From: Lepiota brunneoincarnata
Taxonomy: Eukaryota > Basidiomycota > Agaricomycetes > Agaricales > Agaricaceae
Direction: 5' to 3'
Length of the DNA stretch: 64,000 nucleotides
Assembly (NCBI GenBank): GCA_023014365.1
Contig: JAEBUN010000025.1
Location: 682,001 to 746,000, forward strand
Part shown: positions 23,220 through 35,500 of the stretch, one piece after another
Layout: each line of letters opens with the position of its first letter
Position numbering within the stretch: position 1 is the first letter of the stretch
Position numbers and translations under genes: made by a program
The notes under the pieces: model-generated
Told to the model about the DNA's origin: nothing
Database searches by the model: none
Seen by the model: only the letters and a program-made list of their open reading frames with translations

Positions 23220-24540
23220 ATGCATCTTCCTCCAGAAATCCTCTCAGAGATCTTCCGGGCGCTCTTTGTCTCGATACAATCAGAGCACATCTGCGTCTCA
23301 AACGGGGCATTGTGTATGGTATGCAGACACTGGCGCCAAGTCGCAATATCCAACCCTCGACTCTGGTCCATCATCTATATTGATCTTGAGGCTGACGGCC
23401 AACAGATCCCACTATCCATAATCAACCTTTATCTGGAACGTTCTGTAGCTGCACCCCTAGAAATCAGTTTTCTAGGCGTACATGACCCTGACCTCGCCAG
23501 CCAGCGTGTCGTTTCCGAGTACACAAATTCTGTGTTCGACCACCTTATCGGTCACGTTCACCGATGGCGACGGCTTACTTTTGATACAGAACAAATGTTT
23601 GCCGGCGTCATTGGACGCATACCGTTCTCCCTGGCAAATAATCTGGAAATTGTCGATGCCAGTAGCATATCCTTCTGGGATGACAGGGCCGATATCCGGA
23701 TCATCTCCGCGCTCGCAAAAGCACCACATCTCCATATATTCAAATGGGCGACCGACTCACGAGAAATAATCACCTCCATCCCTTCCATTCTTCCTTTGAG
23801 ACGCCTAACCCGCATTGATATTCAGTGCCAGATGTCGTTCGCGGATATGCTCCAGGTGATGAAGAATTGCGGTTCGGTCGTGGAAATGGGCATTGGGTTC
23901 CTTCCACATGAGGCTGGCGAAGTGTGCCACAGACCGGTCCAAATGTTCTATATCGCTCCCCAACCTACGGAGCCTCAGCCTGTTGATTGACGACGGCGAT
24001 TATCCCATTCTCCAAAGCTTTGACTTTCCGAACCTTCAAATTCTCAGCCTCGCTACTTGTTGGTGGCTGGGGTCTGTCCCACCCACTCAACCCGATACCA
24101 CACCCCTATTCCACTATCTTCAAAACTCTCGGCACTCCTTGCAGGCGCTCATCATCCGAAATTGCAAGCTTGACTACCAACAACTTCCTCATTTTTTCTC
24201 TGAACCCAGAATCTTACAGCTTCCCATCGTACTGATGTACACCCGTTGTCCCCCCGATAACATTCTAGCCCTTATTCGCCACGTGGTGGGGGAATGCCCT
24301 TCACGGAAGGAAGGCTTCAAGACAATCTCAGTTCTCGCTACTGAGCAGGGGACCGAGAGACACACCGCGATGGGATGGATCGATGGAGCGACTCGTGCAT
24401 CCCTTGAGGGTTATCTCACATATTCGGATAGACGTCCTTTGAGCCGGGCTATGCACAGCAGACTTTACGCCACTCGTTTGAAACTTTGGACGGAAGATTT
24501 GATTAACATCCCGGAATTTCATCGTCTACTAGTATCATAA
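23220..24540 (+). pseudogene. F-box-like/LRR protein gene with one frame break
   Basis: ATG 23220 opens directly into the F-box-like motif (LPPEILSEIFRALF), then MVCRHWRQVAISNPRLWSII, YLERSVAAPLEISFLG and HRWRRLTFD, the same layout as the copies at 16.3-17.5 and 26.0-27.2 kb. The first frame closes at 23990. The homologous sequence (SISLPNLRSLSLLIDD, then FDFPNLQILSLATC) continues one base shifted from about 23930 to TAA 24538-24540. No intron of sensible length joins the two. The start codon lies 98 bp from the ATG13 start on the other strand, so the two share a promoter region. An SCF adaptor role is by family only. One extra base between 23920 and 23960 would explain the break. Confidence 0.65.
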
Positions 24541-26031
24541 TAAAAATGTGACTGAGATATGCTATCCCTCGAACTGCTTGTGATTGTTTAGCCTATGCGG
24601 TGGTACGTCGCTAGCAGGGGTGTGGCCTGTTATGTTTCCGTGAGCCTCCTGTCGCTCCTCTCTTATTGCCTTGTCGTCTCTATTTCGATGCTATCCCTGC
24701 ACAGTTGACTGTTCATCATGCTCTTCCTTTTAGTGGGTTCAGGAAAGGGATAGCATCTTACATCTAAGAATCGGAGTAGGTGACTACTGTGGCAGATAAT
24801 AATACTGTCGATGCACCAGCGTACAAAGCAGGAGTCAAGGCCAAGGAGGCAGGGTGATGGAACATAAGCATAACCCCTACAGCCGCAGACATTATGCGTA
24901 CCAACAATTCTTCGTGTTACCGTTATCCAGCGATGCAGAGGTCCGGGAAAGGTTTGTCGTTTCAACGATGGCAGTCTGCTCGGTGATCTTCCTCGATCCT
25001 CCATTTGAAGTAGATTGTTCATTGCTTGGAGGTTTGAAGCCGGAAGTGAATCAGAGGACAGAGTGTAGCGTCGGGAGGAGTTGAACCTGCGTATATGACG
25101 TGAATGCCGTACATAAATTTAAAGCACGTAGCGTCCGGTAGGCCAATTCCTTGAAGTATGAAAAGGGAAGACTCTTATGAGGGGTGTCGAGAAAGAATTG
25201 TATGGGAGCACCGAGAGGCTCAAGAATCAAGAAATGGTAGTTGCGGTCGCCTCGACGAAGCTTAGAGTAATCCAGTGTCTGCCTAACATATTGTTTTCCA
25301 AACACTGGGCTAAATTTAACTGATTTGGACAGAGATTCGTACGCTTCGATTTCACATTGAACGAAGGTGTAGTTGTAGACTCGATGGGAACATATTCATC
25401 CCAACGAGCGGTATTCAGCTTGTTTCATGTAGGAGGGGCAGAAGATAACCAGAGATACCTATACTTCTGAATGCCAATGAGGAGTGGGTAAATGGATTGC
25501 GGTTTCCAGTACTCTTCTTCGGCCGTCTTCGATGCAGGGGTAGACGTAAAGCTAGTGGTTATGATCACACGAGACCGAGATGCAGAATGAGTGTGGGCAC
25601 TTGCGGATTCAAACCTCTTGGGCAAATTCAAGGAAGGAGAAAGGGACGTAGTCCGGAGATCGCTTCTCTATCCGTGGATACAATCAGTAGTAGCCCAAGG
25701 TTCCTTTCTACATATACATCCTTTCCCCCACGTAGGTTTCACGATTGGTCTCGCTTTGTTTTGGAGTTCCTATCACAGGGGCACCTAACTAACCAGTGAT
25801 AGGTTTAATTACTGTCGGTAGCATTTCTCTCAGCGTCATCGGCTTTGGTGATTGCCGAACACAACCCGTAAATCATTATTGGTACTAACCCTTGGTGGCT
25901 TGATCAAAAACCATCATATCTCCCTCCCACGGTTGCCATCCATCTCCTGGCCAACCTCAGAGAGCTTCTACGCACACCCAGAGGGCATCCGGATAGTCAG
26001 CCCGCACTCTGACTCCCCCGTGTAGCCTTCC
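24541..26031. other. Intergenic region with a possible caspase-like fragment (minus)
   Basis: No complete gene is supported. On the minus strand at 25425-25631 a short frame ends in SIYPLLIGIQKYRY, which resembles the first strand of caspase-like/metacaspase domains (ALLIGINKY), just before a possible intron donor. The expected downstream parts, including the catalytic His and Cys, were not found. Another minus frame at 25051-25305 (LILEPLGAPIQFFLDTP) could be from the same or another remnant. The assignment is weak. Confidence 0.25.
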
Positions 26032-27205
26032 ATGCAAGCCATACACATCAACTCCTTTCCTGCTGAAGTCCTCGCAGAGATCATCTATACTCACACCCAA
26101 GCCATCGAGCTCAGGGATCTCTGGCAATCCAACTCGACCCTATGTTTGGTATGCCAACGATGGAAAGATGTAGCTATATCGGACGCCCGGCTCTGGGCAA
26201 CCATCCACCTCGATCTTGCGATCCCGCACTCACGACCCCCAGCACCCATCGTCGACCTGTGGCTCGAACGATCGATGGCCACCCCGCTTGAGATCCACTT
26301 CTTTACTATAGACAACCTCACGTTCAGCACAGGGCATGACGACCTCAGATATCTGAGAACACTATTCGACTGTCTAGCCCGTCACGTCTACCGCTGGCGG
26401 CGCTTGGTTATCGAGTTGAATGGTGTCCTTGCTGGGCTCATGAAAGACATTCCCTTAACGGCGGCAACACAGTTACGTTTTGTGGATGCCAGCGTGATAG
26501 GCTTATCAGCGGGAGAGGCTGAAGCGTCCACCATCCGGGCTCTCGGCGATGCACCAAATCTCCGCTCTCTCAAATGGAGTACGAGATCGCTCATGATACT
26601 CGAGGGATTGCCTTCCATTTTTCCACTCGAACGCTTAACTCACTTTGATATTTTTCCTCCTATGTCTATTGGTGAACTGCTCGCAATAATGGAATGTTGC
26701 ACGTCGACGATCCATATGAGCATTGGCACCAACTATTCGGGAGAGCTAGGGCGATGAAGAAGCCGAATTGATCCCTCCCGTATTCCTTCCCAATCTGCGG
26801 ACTCTTCGTTTGTCAATCGACACACCTGAATACAAGGCACTCAAGTACTTTGATTTCCCCAACCTCCAAATCCTCAGTCTCAACAGCCTCTTTTGGAAGG
26901 TGCCATCCGACGATCATGATCTTGAATCCTTGTCCCAATTCATATCAGACTCCCGACATTCGCTGCGGGTACTCATGGTTCGGAACGGTGGTATCAACCC
27001 CCGTTCGCTTCCTGCGTTCCTTTCCAACCCCAAGGTCGTTCAGATTCCTATTGTGCAGATATATACTTATTTCTTGCCTGCCGAAATTCATGTCCTGATC
27101 CATCGAGTTGCGGAAGCGTGCTCTCCGGAGATACGGCGAGCAGATTTCAAGGTCATCCCGGATTCCCAATGCCCAGGAGGGCTATATGAAATTGGGGTGG
27201 GGTGA
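26032..27205 (+). pseudogene. F-box-like/LRR protein gene with one frame break
   Basis: The frame from ATG 26032 contains the F-box-like motif (INSFPAEVLAEIIYTH), LVCQRWKDVAISDARLWATI, WLERSMATPLEIHFF and RHVYRWRRLVIE, so it is a close relative of the 23.2 kb gene. It ends at TGA 26755-26757. One base shifted, the same family sequence continues without a gap (DEEAELIPPVFLPNLRTLRL, FDFPNLQILSLNS) to TGA 27203-27205. One extra G in the GGG at about 26750-26752 would explain it. The break falls just before the LPNLR segment, the same relative place as in the 23.2 kb copy. Role by family only. Confidence 0.65.
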
Positions 27206-27434
27206 TATTGCTACTTATATGTCCGTACAAAGGGATCTTTCGTATTGGGATTCGTGCCCCTTGGATCTTGAGCTACTAAGCTGAGCTTTGGTATTTGTAG
27301 GGTCACCATTGTTCTACGCGTTATTAGTTAGGATATGCTATTTTGCAGCCTTGCGGGAATTGATGAGGCCTATGGAGATTACGTCAGCATATTTAGTGTG
27401 TTTTCTCGCCAATGCATTGATCAAAAGTTGCAAC

Positions 27435-28665
27435 ATGGGTTCTCTCCCACCGCCTCCCCCACCGACCTGCAGTAGGACACGTCCGGTGCGTGCAAAAATT
27501 CAACAGAGACGCATTTCAGGTATGTAAACCTAACCCTAGCCATTGTCTCGCTCGACACACTTACCCTCCAAACGTCGTCGCAGCCACCGCTGCTGGCTTT
27601 CCAACCCGCCCGCTCAGCCCACAACTTTCTGATCCTCCTGCATCGAACGACAGCAGGCCATCCTTAGGTATACGCGTCCCTTCCCCACTCCCGCCATCCC
27701 AGAATGCCAGCGATGACCGGGTACCGTCGCCTACACCTCTCCCAGGTCCCGAAAGCGCACCGGTTCACCCGTTTGCGCATACCACTGCAAAGCTTGAACT
27801 TGTCGCTCCCTCATCCGCCGGAGTTAGTGGGATTGATATAGAGGAGGAAGCACAACTATATGATGAACTGTGCCGGACAGCAAAATCCGAGCTGCCCCCT
27901 GTGAGCTGCACCGAATTTTCGTCCCGAACCCAACCCTAATTAGCCCCTAGGTGTCACAGTCTGCATCTAAAGCCAGACACCACCCCCGGCTCCCCTCTCC
28001 ATCACCTCCCTCTATTCTCTCTAACGACATATTTTTGGCTGATAATACCGGGGTATCTTCTTCAAATGTGTTTGCTCAGGATGTCTGTATCAGTGGATGG
28101 ACAAGTGTAGGGGACGCGCCACCTGCAAGTGCTGGTGTAAAGAAGAGCTTAAAGGCCGCCGCTGGGGGTAGCGGCGGCGCTTTCATCGGTGCGCTATGTT
28201 GTTTCTTGCTGAACAATGTCATAACTCGAATTTCTTGTAGTGTATGACTGCGCCATTACGACTACAGAGGCGAGTTGCACCTTCATTGTGTCGGGTCAGT
28301 TCTGATAACCTTTCTGGTTTCCAGGGCACGACAATACATGTACACAGGCGGTATACCGCATTCGTTGAGCTCGATACTGCTCTCAGACGGACGCTTCCTG
28401 TAAGCCGTCGCGCTCATTCACCTCTACGTTATATGTTTATCAGTGTATCTCGTCGTACTAGCCCCATCTCATTCCCTCTATCCCACCCATCCCCCCGAAG
28501 AACCCCCTTGCCCGTTTTCGCCCAGCATTTCTCGATCGTCGACGAAGACTCTTGCAATACTGGCTTGCAAACATTTTACTGCATCCAGAAATAGGGGGAA
28601 CCGAAGGTCGTGAAGAAATGGGTGATTGGATGATCAACCCTTCATTGAGAGCTTACCTCAGTTGA
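27435..28665 (+). CDS. PX-domain protein (phosphoinositide binding)
   Basis: PX domains bind phosphatidylinositol 3-phosphate and bring proteins to endosomal or vacuolar membranes. Proposed exons are 27435-27519, 27584-27900, 27951-28188, 28241-28287, 28325-28399 and 28462-28665, about 321 residues. The N-terminal 200 residues are Pro/Ser-rich and disordered. The PX domain fills the C-terminal third: VYDCAITTTE, GTTIHVHRRYTAFVELD with the lipid-contacting RRY, LRRTLP, PPIPPKNPLARFRPAFL with the proline loop, and RRRRLLQYWLANILLHPEIG. The protein ends 20 residues later. The fourth intron is odd: only a 37-nt intron starting GTGTCG keeps phase, while the better-looking donor GTCAGT would leave a 30-nt intron and an off-by-one frame. 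The rest is clean. The organisation suggests a Ypt35-like protein, but that identity is not certain. Confidence 0.8.
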
Positions 28666-29653
28666 TCTGTGAGTCTCAAATGAGATTTTACATGAACCTG
28701 AGCTCGGAATGCTGTCGCCGAGTATAGGCCATGCTGTGGCAATATAGGACATGTCTTCACCTCCCGCCTGGCGACGTGATCTCGCTGGTTCAGCATGGGG
28801 ATGGATTGAGGAGAAAATTTTAGGGACGCCCTTGTCGAGCCTGTCCATGGAAATATATCAAATGGTCTTATTGGACGCTTCTAATACCATTTCTTGCAGA
28901 AAAGCGAGTAGCGTCCAACATGCTCCATCAGACGTCCGCCGGAGTAGCGTTGGGCCGGTCACAGGTGGTCACAGGCACAAGCCGGCCGAGCGCGGATGTC
29001 GATGGTGCCTCCCGTTCTCACGGCCAGAGGGTTTGCTTTAAGCAACCGAGGGGGTATAGTTACTATTGGGTCCTGAGGCAGACAATAGTGTAGAGGGGTG
29101 TGGTTTCTCAAGGTGATCAATGGAGCGTATTATGTAGCACCATAAGCAACAAGGCGTCTATAGGGATGGGAACAGGCTATTACTCCTTTAGCTGTGCGGG
29201 GGGTTGTCAGTATTTACAGCTCACCTGAGCAATCGGATCATCCTTAAAGGGAGTTGAACACTTCATTAGTTTAATAAGGCACCAGCCTCGAAAGCTGTGT
29301 GCACTTAGTAGGCGTCGGAAATCCTCTTAACGTTGTCCTTGTTGCCAGCGCCACAATCGATGATAACACCCAACGCGCTTCAGCCATGGAAATTTCAATC
29401 AGGGAGCAACAAAGGCCTTGAGTACACCCGCGGGTAGGCGCCACATTCCACGTTACCGCCACGACGCTCCCTCTCTTCCTGTCCTCTCACTGGCGGGCAC
29501 ATCACCAATGACAGTCCAAGTATTGACGCTGTCAAGATAAATTAAGGATATCGTGTACCTTGTGCTACTGTGCTCTGACGGTTATCAGGCTCTCGGCAAG
29601 GTCAGGTCGTGGGTGGTCCAACTAAAAAGCAGCTTCCAGCCGAGTCTTACAAA
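28666..29653. other. Intergenic region
   Basis: A plus-strand frame at 28751-29041 begins MSSPPAWRRDLAGSAWGW but has no recognised family and no convincing following exon. Nothing else is supported. Confidence 0.4.
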
Positions 29654-31350
29654 ATGACAACCTCTCTTCCCTCAGAGTACGTTCCCTCCTTTTCATTTCA
29701 GTGGAGTAGCATAGCTGACGAGCCCCTCACCGTTATTTATGTGTACCCCAGATTTGTCCATTTTTGTGTCGAATATTCGACAATTTGTCAGTAGCGTCCA
29801 TGCATCTCCCTACTCAGATTGTCTTTCCAAGCGCTTACTGACCCCCCTCCCGAATCATATGCAGCTCTTTTGTATTATGATTACTGTCTCACGTTTACAG
29901 CTGAGGCGCATTATATCTGGAACCAGCGATTCCGGCTTTCTACTCTCCTTTATATCTTGTGCCGATATGCTTTATTTTCGAATATCATGTATGTATGTAC
30001 TGACATTGGCAGAAGTGGTCCATGGAAGGGTACGTCCGCAGCTTATCGCCTTTCAGCCTAATACCGACTCGGCTAACTGACCCTGTTTGACAGTGCGTTG
30101 TCTGATGGTAGGTATACCTGTCTCGCGAGGTATGCTGATGGACATCATGGATGGTAGCTGCGATCTCGGATATAGGATTAGTGCAGCCATAAGTGTTTTG
30201 GGGCGGATCATCTGTGTTGAGTAAGTGCTATTACATGTCTACCTGAGGCGGACCTTGATATACATATGACTAACTACTTACCAGTTGTCTGGGGAGTACG
30301 GACATATGTTGTGTGGGGTCGGAATAAACTAGTCGCTGGGTGGCTCGCGGTCCTCGGTGTGGCGTGCATAGTAGCTAATGTCGTGCGTCCTGTGATCTTC
30401 CGCTTGTGGTACAGCTCCATTTAATAATGGATGATGGTGCGTACCAGATCAGCGTGTTCTCTACTAAATGTGATTGGGAGGACAGTGTCCCGCTGTGAGT
30501 GTTGTCCCCGCTGCCTTATTTGAAGCGCCACTGATGCAGCCAACACAACTCGATTAGAAGTCAGTGTTCCTTTGGACTATCACCTATCATGGAACTCTAA
30601 TGGTCCATGGGATATGTCCCTAGCCGGATTGCTGTTTGGGATATTCCTGGCCCTATTTGAGATCTCGGCAACTGTCCTGACGATTGTAAGGAGCGTGCAG
30701 ACATTGAGGATCAGTGGAGGTTGGAAGACACAGAGGACGGGGCTGTACGCGCTTATGCTTGAGCAAGGTGAGATCAGATTCGAGTCTTTAGTTAAAGGGG
30801 TGCTGATTGAGGGTACGATCAAGGCATTCTCTACCTTCTGTGAGTGATGGGGGTCCGGGAGCCCGGAGAGATCTACCGCCCTAGCTCATCCTCGTTATGT
30901 ATACCAGTGTTGTTTGCGTGTTCACAATAATCCCATACGTTGTGAACTTGCTGCTGGTAAGACCTGAGATTTCGATTCCCTTGTGAATCGGTCTAACTCT
31001 CATGCCTAGAAAACGCCTGTTTGTCTCCCCCCTAATCTGCCCCTCCTGGTCACTTCCTAACCCTTATAATTGTAGGCTATTCAGCGACTCCTCAATGCGT
31101 ATCCGATGCCGTATGTTGCACATATCTATCTACACATCACCTGACGCCCTCGCTCTCACATAGGATAACAGGCTTGATGACCGCACGATTTCTCCTCTAT
31201 CTGCGCAAATGGGAAGAACGTCGTTGTCTCTCTCAGGAGCAAGAGATGACGATCTCCACAAGAGGCACGCTAGAATTTAACACACGTCGGAGTCTGATGA
31301 CTTTTACGGAGGAACTTGGGCAGGACACATTGAAAGCGGGGCATTTGTAG
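29654..31350 (+). CDS. DUF6533-type polytopic membrane protein
   Basis: This belongs to a large Agaricomycete family of seven-helix-like membrane proteins of unknown function. Exon 1 (29654-29676) encodes MTTSLPSE, and exon 2 begins at 29818. The DUF6533 signature follows: ESYAALLYYDYCLTFTAEAHYIW, then FRLSTLLYILCRYALF. Later exons give CDLGYRISAAISVLGRIICV, VWGVRTYVVWGRNKL, WDMSLAGLLFGIFLALFEIS, VVCVFTIIPYVVNLLL and a C-terminal cytosolic tail ending at TAG 31348-31350. The junction at 30220 is out of phase: TGTGTTGA precedes GTAAGT, and the conserved VVWGVRTY frame is recovered only if one base, probably the A at 30220, is extra. Exons between about 30000 and 30170 are not fully resolved. 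Function is unknown, and a receptor-like role is speculation. Confidence 0.7.
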
Positions 31351-32598
31351 GGACAATGAATCAGAACGGGAGAAAAAAGGAAGTTGTATCGCATAACCGG
31401 GGGGTATTTGTTCTGGTGTCTTGCATGGCAATATCACGTATACTTAATATTGAATATTTCGTGTATGATAATCTCATCTGGATGTAATGACTCATCAATT
31501 CTTCATATTTCCCCGAAGATTCACGATCAACCCATATGTTGGGGGCTTTAGGATCGAATGGGAGGTGCTCATCTGAAAAAGGAGGCAGATTACATTATGA
31601 AACTGTGTAGCTTACGTAGTTGCTATAGCAGTCATATGCGAGAAACATAGCCCTAGAGCGTATGCCTTTTCTCCTCCAACAGATGGCATAGGTTCCTGTA
31701 TCAATAAAGGCCATATTATTTGTCCCTAAGCTCATTGGGGCAATCTGCAGCGAGGCACGTGTTTCGACCAGGATGCTGACATTGTGCTTACCCCTATTTT
31801 GTAATGAGTGCGTCCCACTGACCCCCTACGATTGATTTCTCATATCTCAGCTGCAGCTCCCCTAGCAGCATGACACCTATCACGATCCCGTATTCTTCCC
31901 TTTTTGATTCGTCAACCCACGGCTGTGCTTTTCGCCTTCCAGCTCTCCTCCCAAGCCGACAATCAGTCTTGTATCCACGCTGATGAATGGTTCTGCCCTA
32001 AGCCCCCTTTCCTCCCGGGTGTGAGACACACGCACTCCCTTTCATCGATGACAATTTTCTTGTTTCTCTTGACCTCGACCAATAAGGCTGCTTCAGGTTC
32101 TCGTGCCCCATCCCCCACTTACCGTTCTCATTTCACCGCGGTAGCTTGTGAGTCGCTTGCCCTTCGGTACTCCCCAGCTCATCTGGACCGTTCCACCGGA
32201 AACACCTATTCTACCACATTCGACGATGTGGATTCGGCTTGGTGTTCTACTCCTGTGCGCCTCAGTTTTAGCTCGGAATATTTCGAAAATTTATTTTTGC
32301 CCCAGCTAGGTGAGAGAGTTTGACAATCCATGGTTCTTGGGTCACATCACGCATCATGTCGATCACCTTCGGTTGCTGTGCAGTGCAGCAATGAACACAC
32401 GTCAGTGCAGGGTCGCTTGCCTTGCTTGCTTCTGCTCTCAATCAGACTGAGTGAGTACACATTCACACTTACCTGTACTTCTCATTGAATATGCACCTAG
32501 CTGTCTGGCTGGGCTCAGGTACCACAATACCATCCTTAGTTCTACTCTCCGTCAGGCCGACCGACCTCCCTGGCTCGCCTTAGCGTCAGTCAACGTAC
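31351..32598. other. Intergenic region
   Basis: The only sizeable frame (31904-32323, plus) lacks any domain or splice context. The TPR-CHAT promoter should lie in the last few hundred bases. An upstream exon of that gene cannot be ruled out but was not seen. Confidence 0.4.
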
Positions 32599-35500
32599 AT
32601 GTCAAGTATGGAGAGGAAAAGACAGCCGTCCGGCGCTGCTGGAGCGAAGAAACTCAACGGCCTAGGGCTTTCCCTCCAGAACCGGTTCGACCGCACTGGG
32701 GCACTTAACGACATCGATAAGGCGATCGAGAATCATAAGCAGGCCGTATCACTCATCCCAGATGGGCATCCCAACAAACCGGGGTATCTAAATGACCTCG
32801 GTATTTCCCTGCAGACCCGGTTTGAGCATACAGAAATGCTTAATGACATCGATGAGGCGATCAGGAGCCTACAACAGTCGGTGTCCCTCACCCCAGATGA
32901 GCATCCTGACAAACCGGAGAGACTCAACAATCTCGCGAATGTATTCACAAGTCGATTTCAGTCTACGGAAACGCTGAGCGACATTGACGAGGCCATCAAG
33001 AGCCAACGGCAGGCAGTGTCACTCACACCAGATGGGCATGTCGACAAAGCAGAGTGGCTCGACAACCTTGGGGTTTCTTTCCTAACTCGGTTCGACAGCA
33101 CGGGGACGCTCAGTGACATTGAGGAAGCGATCAAGATTCAACGCGAGGCTCTGTTGCTCACCCCCGATGGGGACGCTGACAAAGCCTTTTCGCTCAACAA
33201 CCTCGGGGTTTCCCTCCAGCGCCGTTTTGACCATACGGGAATGCTCAGTGACCTCGAGGACGCAATCAAGAATAATCAGCAGGCGGTGCTACTTGCTCAA
33301 GATGGGCACCCTGACAAACCAGCGTGGCTCGGCAACCTTGGGATTTCCTTGGAGACTCTGTTTGAGCATACAGGAATGCTCAGCGATATTGACGAAGCTA
33401 TCAAGAATACACGGCAGGCCGTGTTGCTCACCCCTGCTGGGCATGCCGGCAAACCAAAGTGGCTCAGCAACCTCGGCAGTTCCTTTGCGACTCGGTTTGA
33501 GCGCACAGGGATGCTCAGTGACCTCGAGGAGGCGATCAAGAATAACCAGCAGGCCGTGTTACTCACCCCAGATGGGGACGATGACAAACCGCCGCGGCTC
33601 AACAAGCTTGGGATCTCCTTACAGACCCGTTTCGAGCACACAGGAATGCTCAGTGATATCGAGGAGGCGATCACGAGTCAGGAGCTGGGTCTGTTGCTCA
33701 CTCCAGATGGACATGCCGACAGGCCGGTGTCGCTCAACAGCCTCGGTGTTTCCCTCCAACGTCGTTTTGAGTACACAGAGAGACTCAGCGACGTCGAGGA
33801 GGCAATCAAGAACCAACAGCAGGCCGTGTTACTCACCTCAGATGGAGACGCTGATAAGCCAGGGCGGCTCAATAACCTTGGCATTTCCTTCGAGAGTCGG
33901 TTTCGCCATAGGGGAGTACTCAGCGACCTCGATGAGGCAATCAAGAATAAAAAGCAGGCAGTGTTGCTTGCTCCAGACAGACATCCCGACAAACCAGCGT
34001 GGCTCAATAACCTTGGTAATTCCCTTGAGAGCCGATTTCGGTCCACGGGGAAGCTCAGCAACATCGAAGAGGCCATCAAAAATCATCAGCAGGCCGTGTC
34101 GCTCACCCCGGAGGGACATCCAGACAAACCGAAATGGCTCAATAACCTCGGGAATTCCTTCGCGGGTCGATTCGAGAGCACGAAAATGCTCAGTGATCTT
34201 GAGGGGGCGATCAAGAGCAATCAGCAGGCTGTGCTTCTCACCCCAGATGGGCTTGCCAACAAGCCAGCATGGCTTAACAACCTCGGGATTTCCTTTGAGA
34301 GTCGGTTCCTGCATACAGGGACGCTTAGCGACCTCAACGAGGCAATCAAGAGCTACCATCAGGCGGCGTCGCTCACTCCAGATGGCCATGTCCATAAGCC
34401 AGAGCGGCTCTACAACCTTGGGACCTCTTACGAGAGTCGATTTCGCCGTACCCAAGCGCCTGATAGCTTGGAGGAGGCCATTTCACACTTCAGGTCAGCG
34501 GGGACCTCAAATGTTGGATCACCTTCAATACGATCCTCGGCGTGTCAACGATGGGCTCGCCTTGTCGCCGATCGCGACCCAACTTCTGCCATGGGTGCGT
34601 ACCGTCGAGCCATGGATCTCATTCCACAAATCGCTTGGGTCGGAGATCCTATCGCTACGCGCCATTCACAACTCAGTAAGATTGGTGATCTTCCGAGGGA
34701 TGCAGCCGCGTTTGCCCTTGACGTTGGTAAAACGGATCTTGCTCTAGAGTGGCTTGAAGAAGGGCGTTCAGTCGTCTGGAATCAGCTATTCAATCTCCGC
34801 ACTTCCATTGTCGACCTCCGTCAAGCACATCCCGACATCTGCATCGAGTTCACGCAAGTCTCACATGAACTTCGGCATGCAGCCATTCGGGGGCAACAGA
34901 CGAGGTCAGCCGTCAGTGCCAGTGGATCCCTTGAGGAAGAAACCCAGCGTCACCATCGCCTCGCAGAGAAGTGGGATTCCCTTTTGCAAACGATTAGATC
35001 GCTTCCAGACTTTGAAAACTTCCTTTTGCCGAAAAAAATCTCTACCCTGAAGAAAGCTGCAGAGTCAGGACCTGTGGTTATCATCAACGTCCATCAACGC
35101 CGTTGCGATGCTTTGGTACTTGAACGAGGCAGAGACAACGTGTATCATATCCCGTTGACTGAGCTTCGTTATGAGGACGTGGAGAAGACGCAAAAATCCC
35201 TGAGGCTATATCTTGCAAACCCTCAAGTTTCTCGGAGGGACGACCGTGCCGGTGGGCCACTTCCAATGAAGGGCTCACGCCTAGTTATGATTCTTGAAAA
35301 ACTCTATTCAAGCATCGTACATCCAATTCTTCAATGTTTGGGCTTGATCGTAGGGATCACTCGTTGGCAGCAGCAGATTATATCCACTAACATCAGTTCT
35401 AGACAGGGGGATCGGGCTCTCTACACCCCCCTCGTATTTGGTGGTGTCCGACGGGCCCCCTCACCTTCCTTCCGCTCCATGCCGCAGGTCGCAAAGGTGC

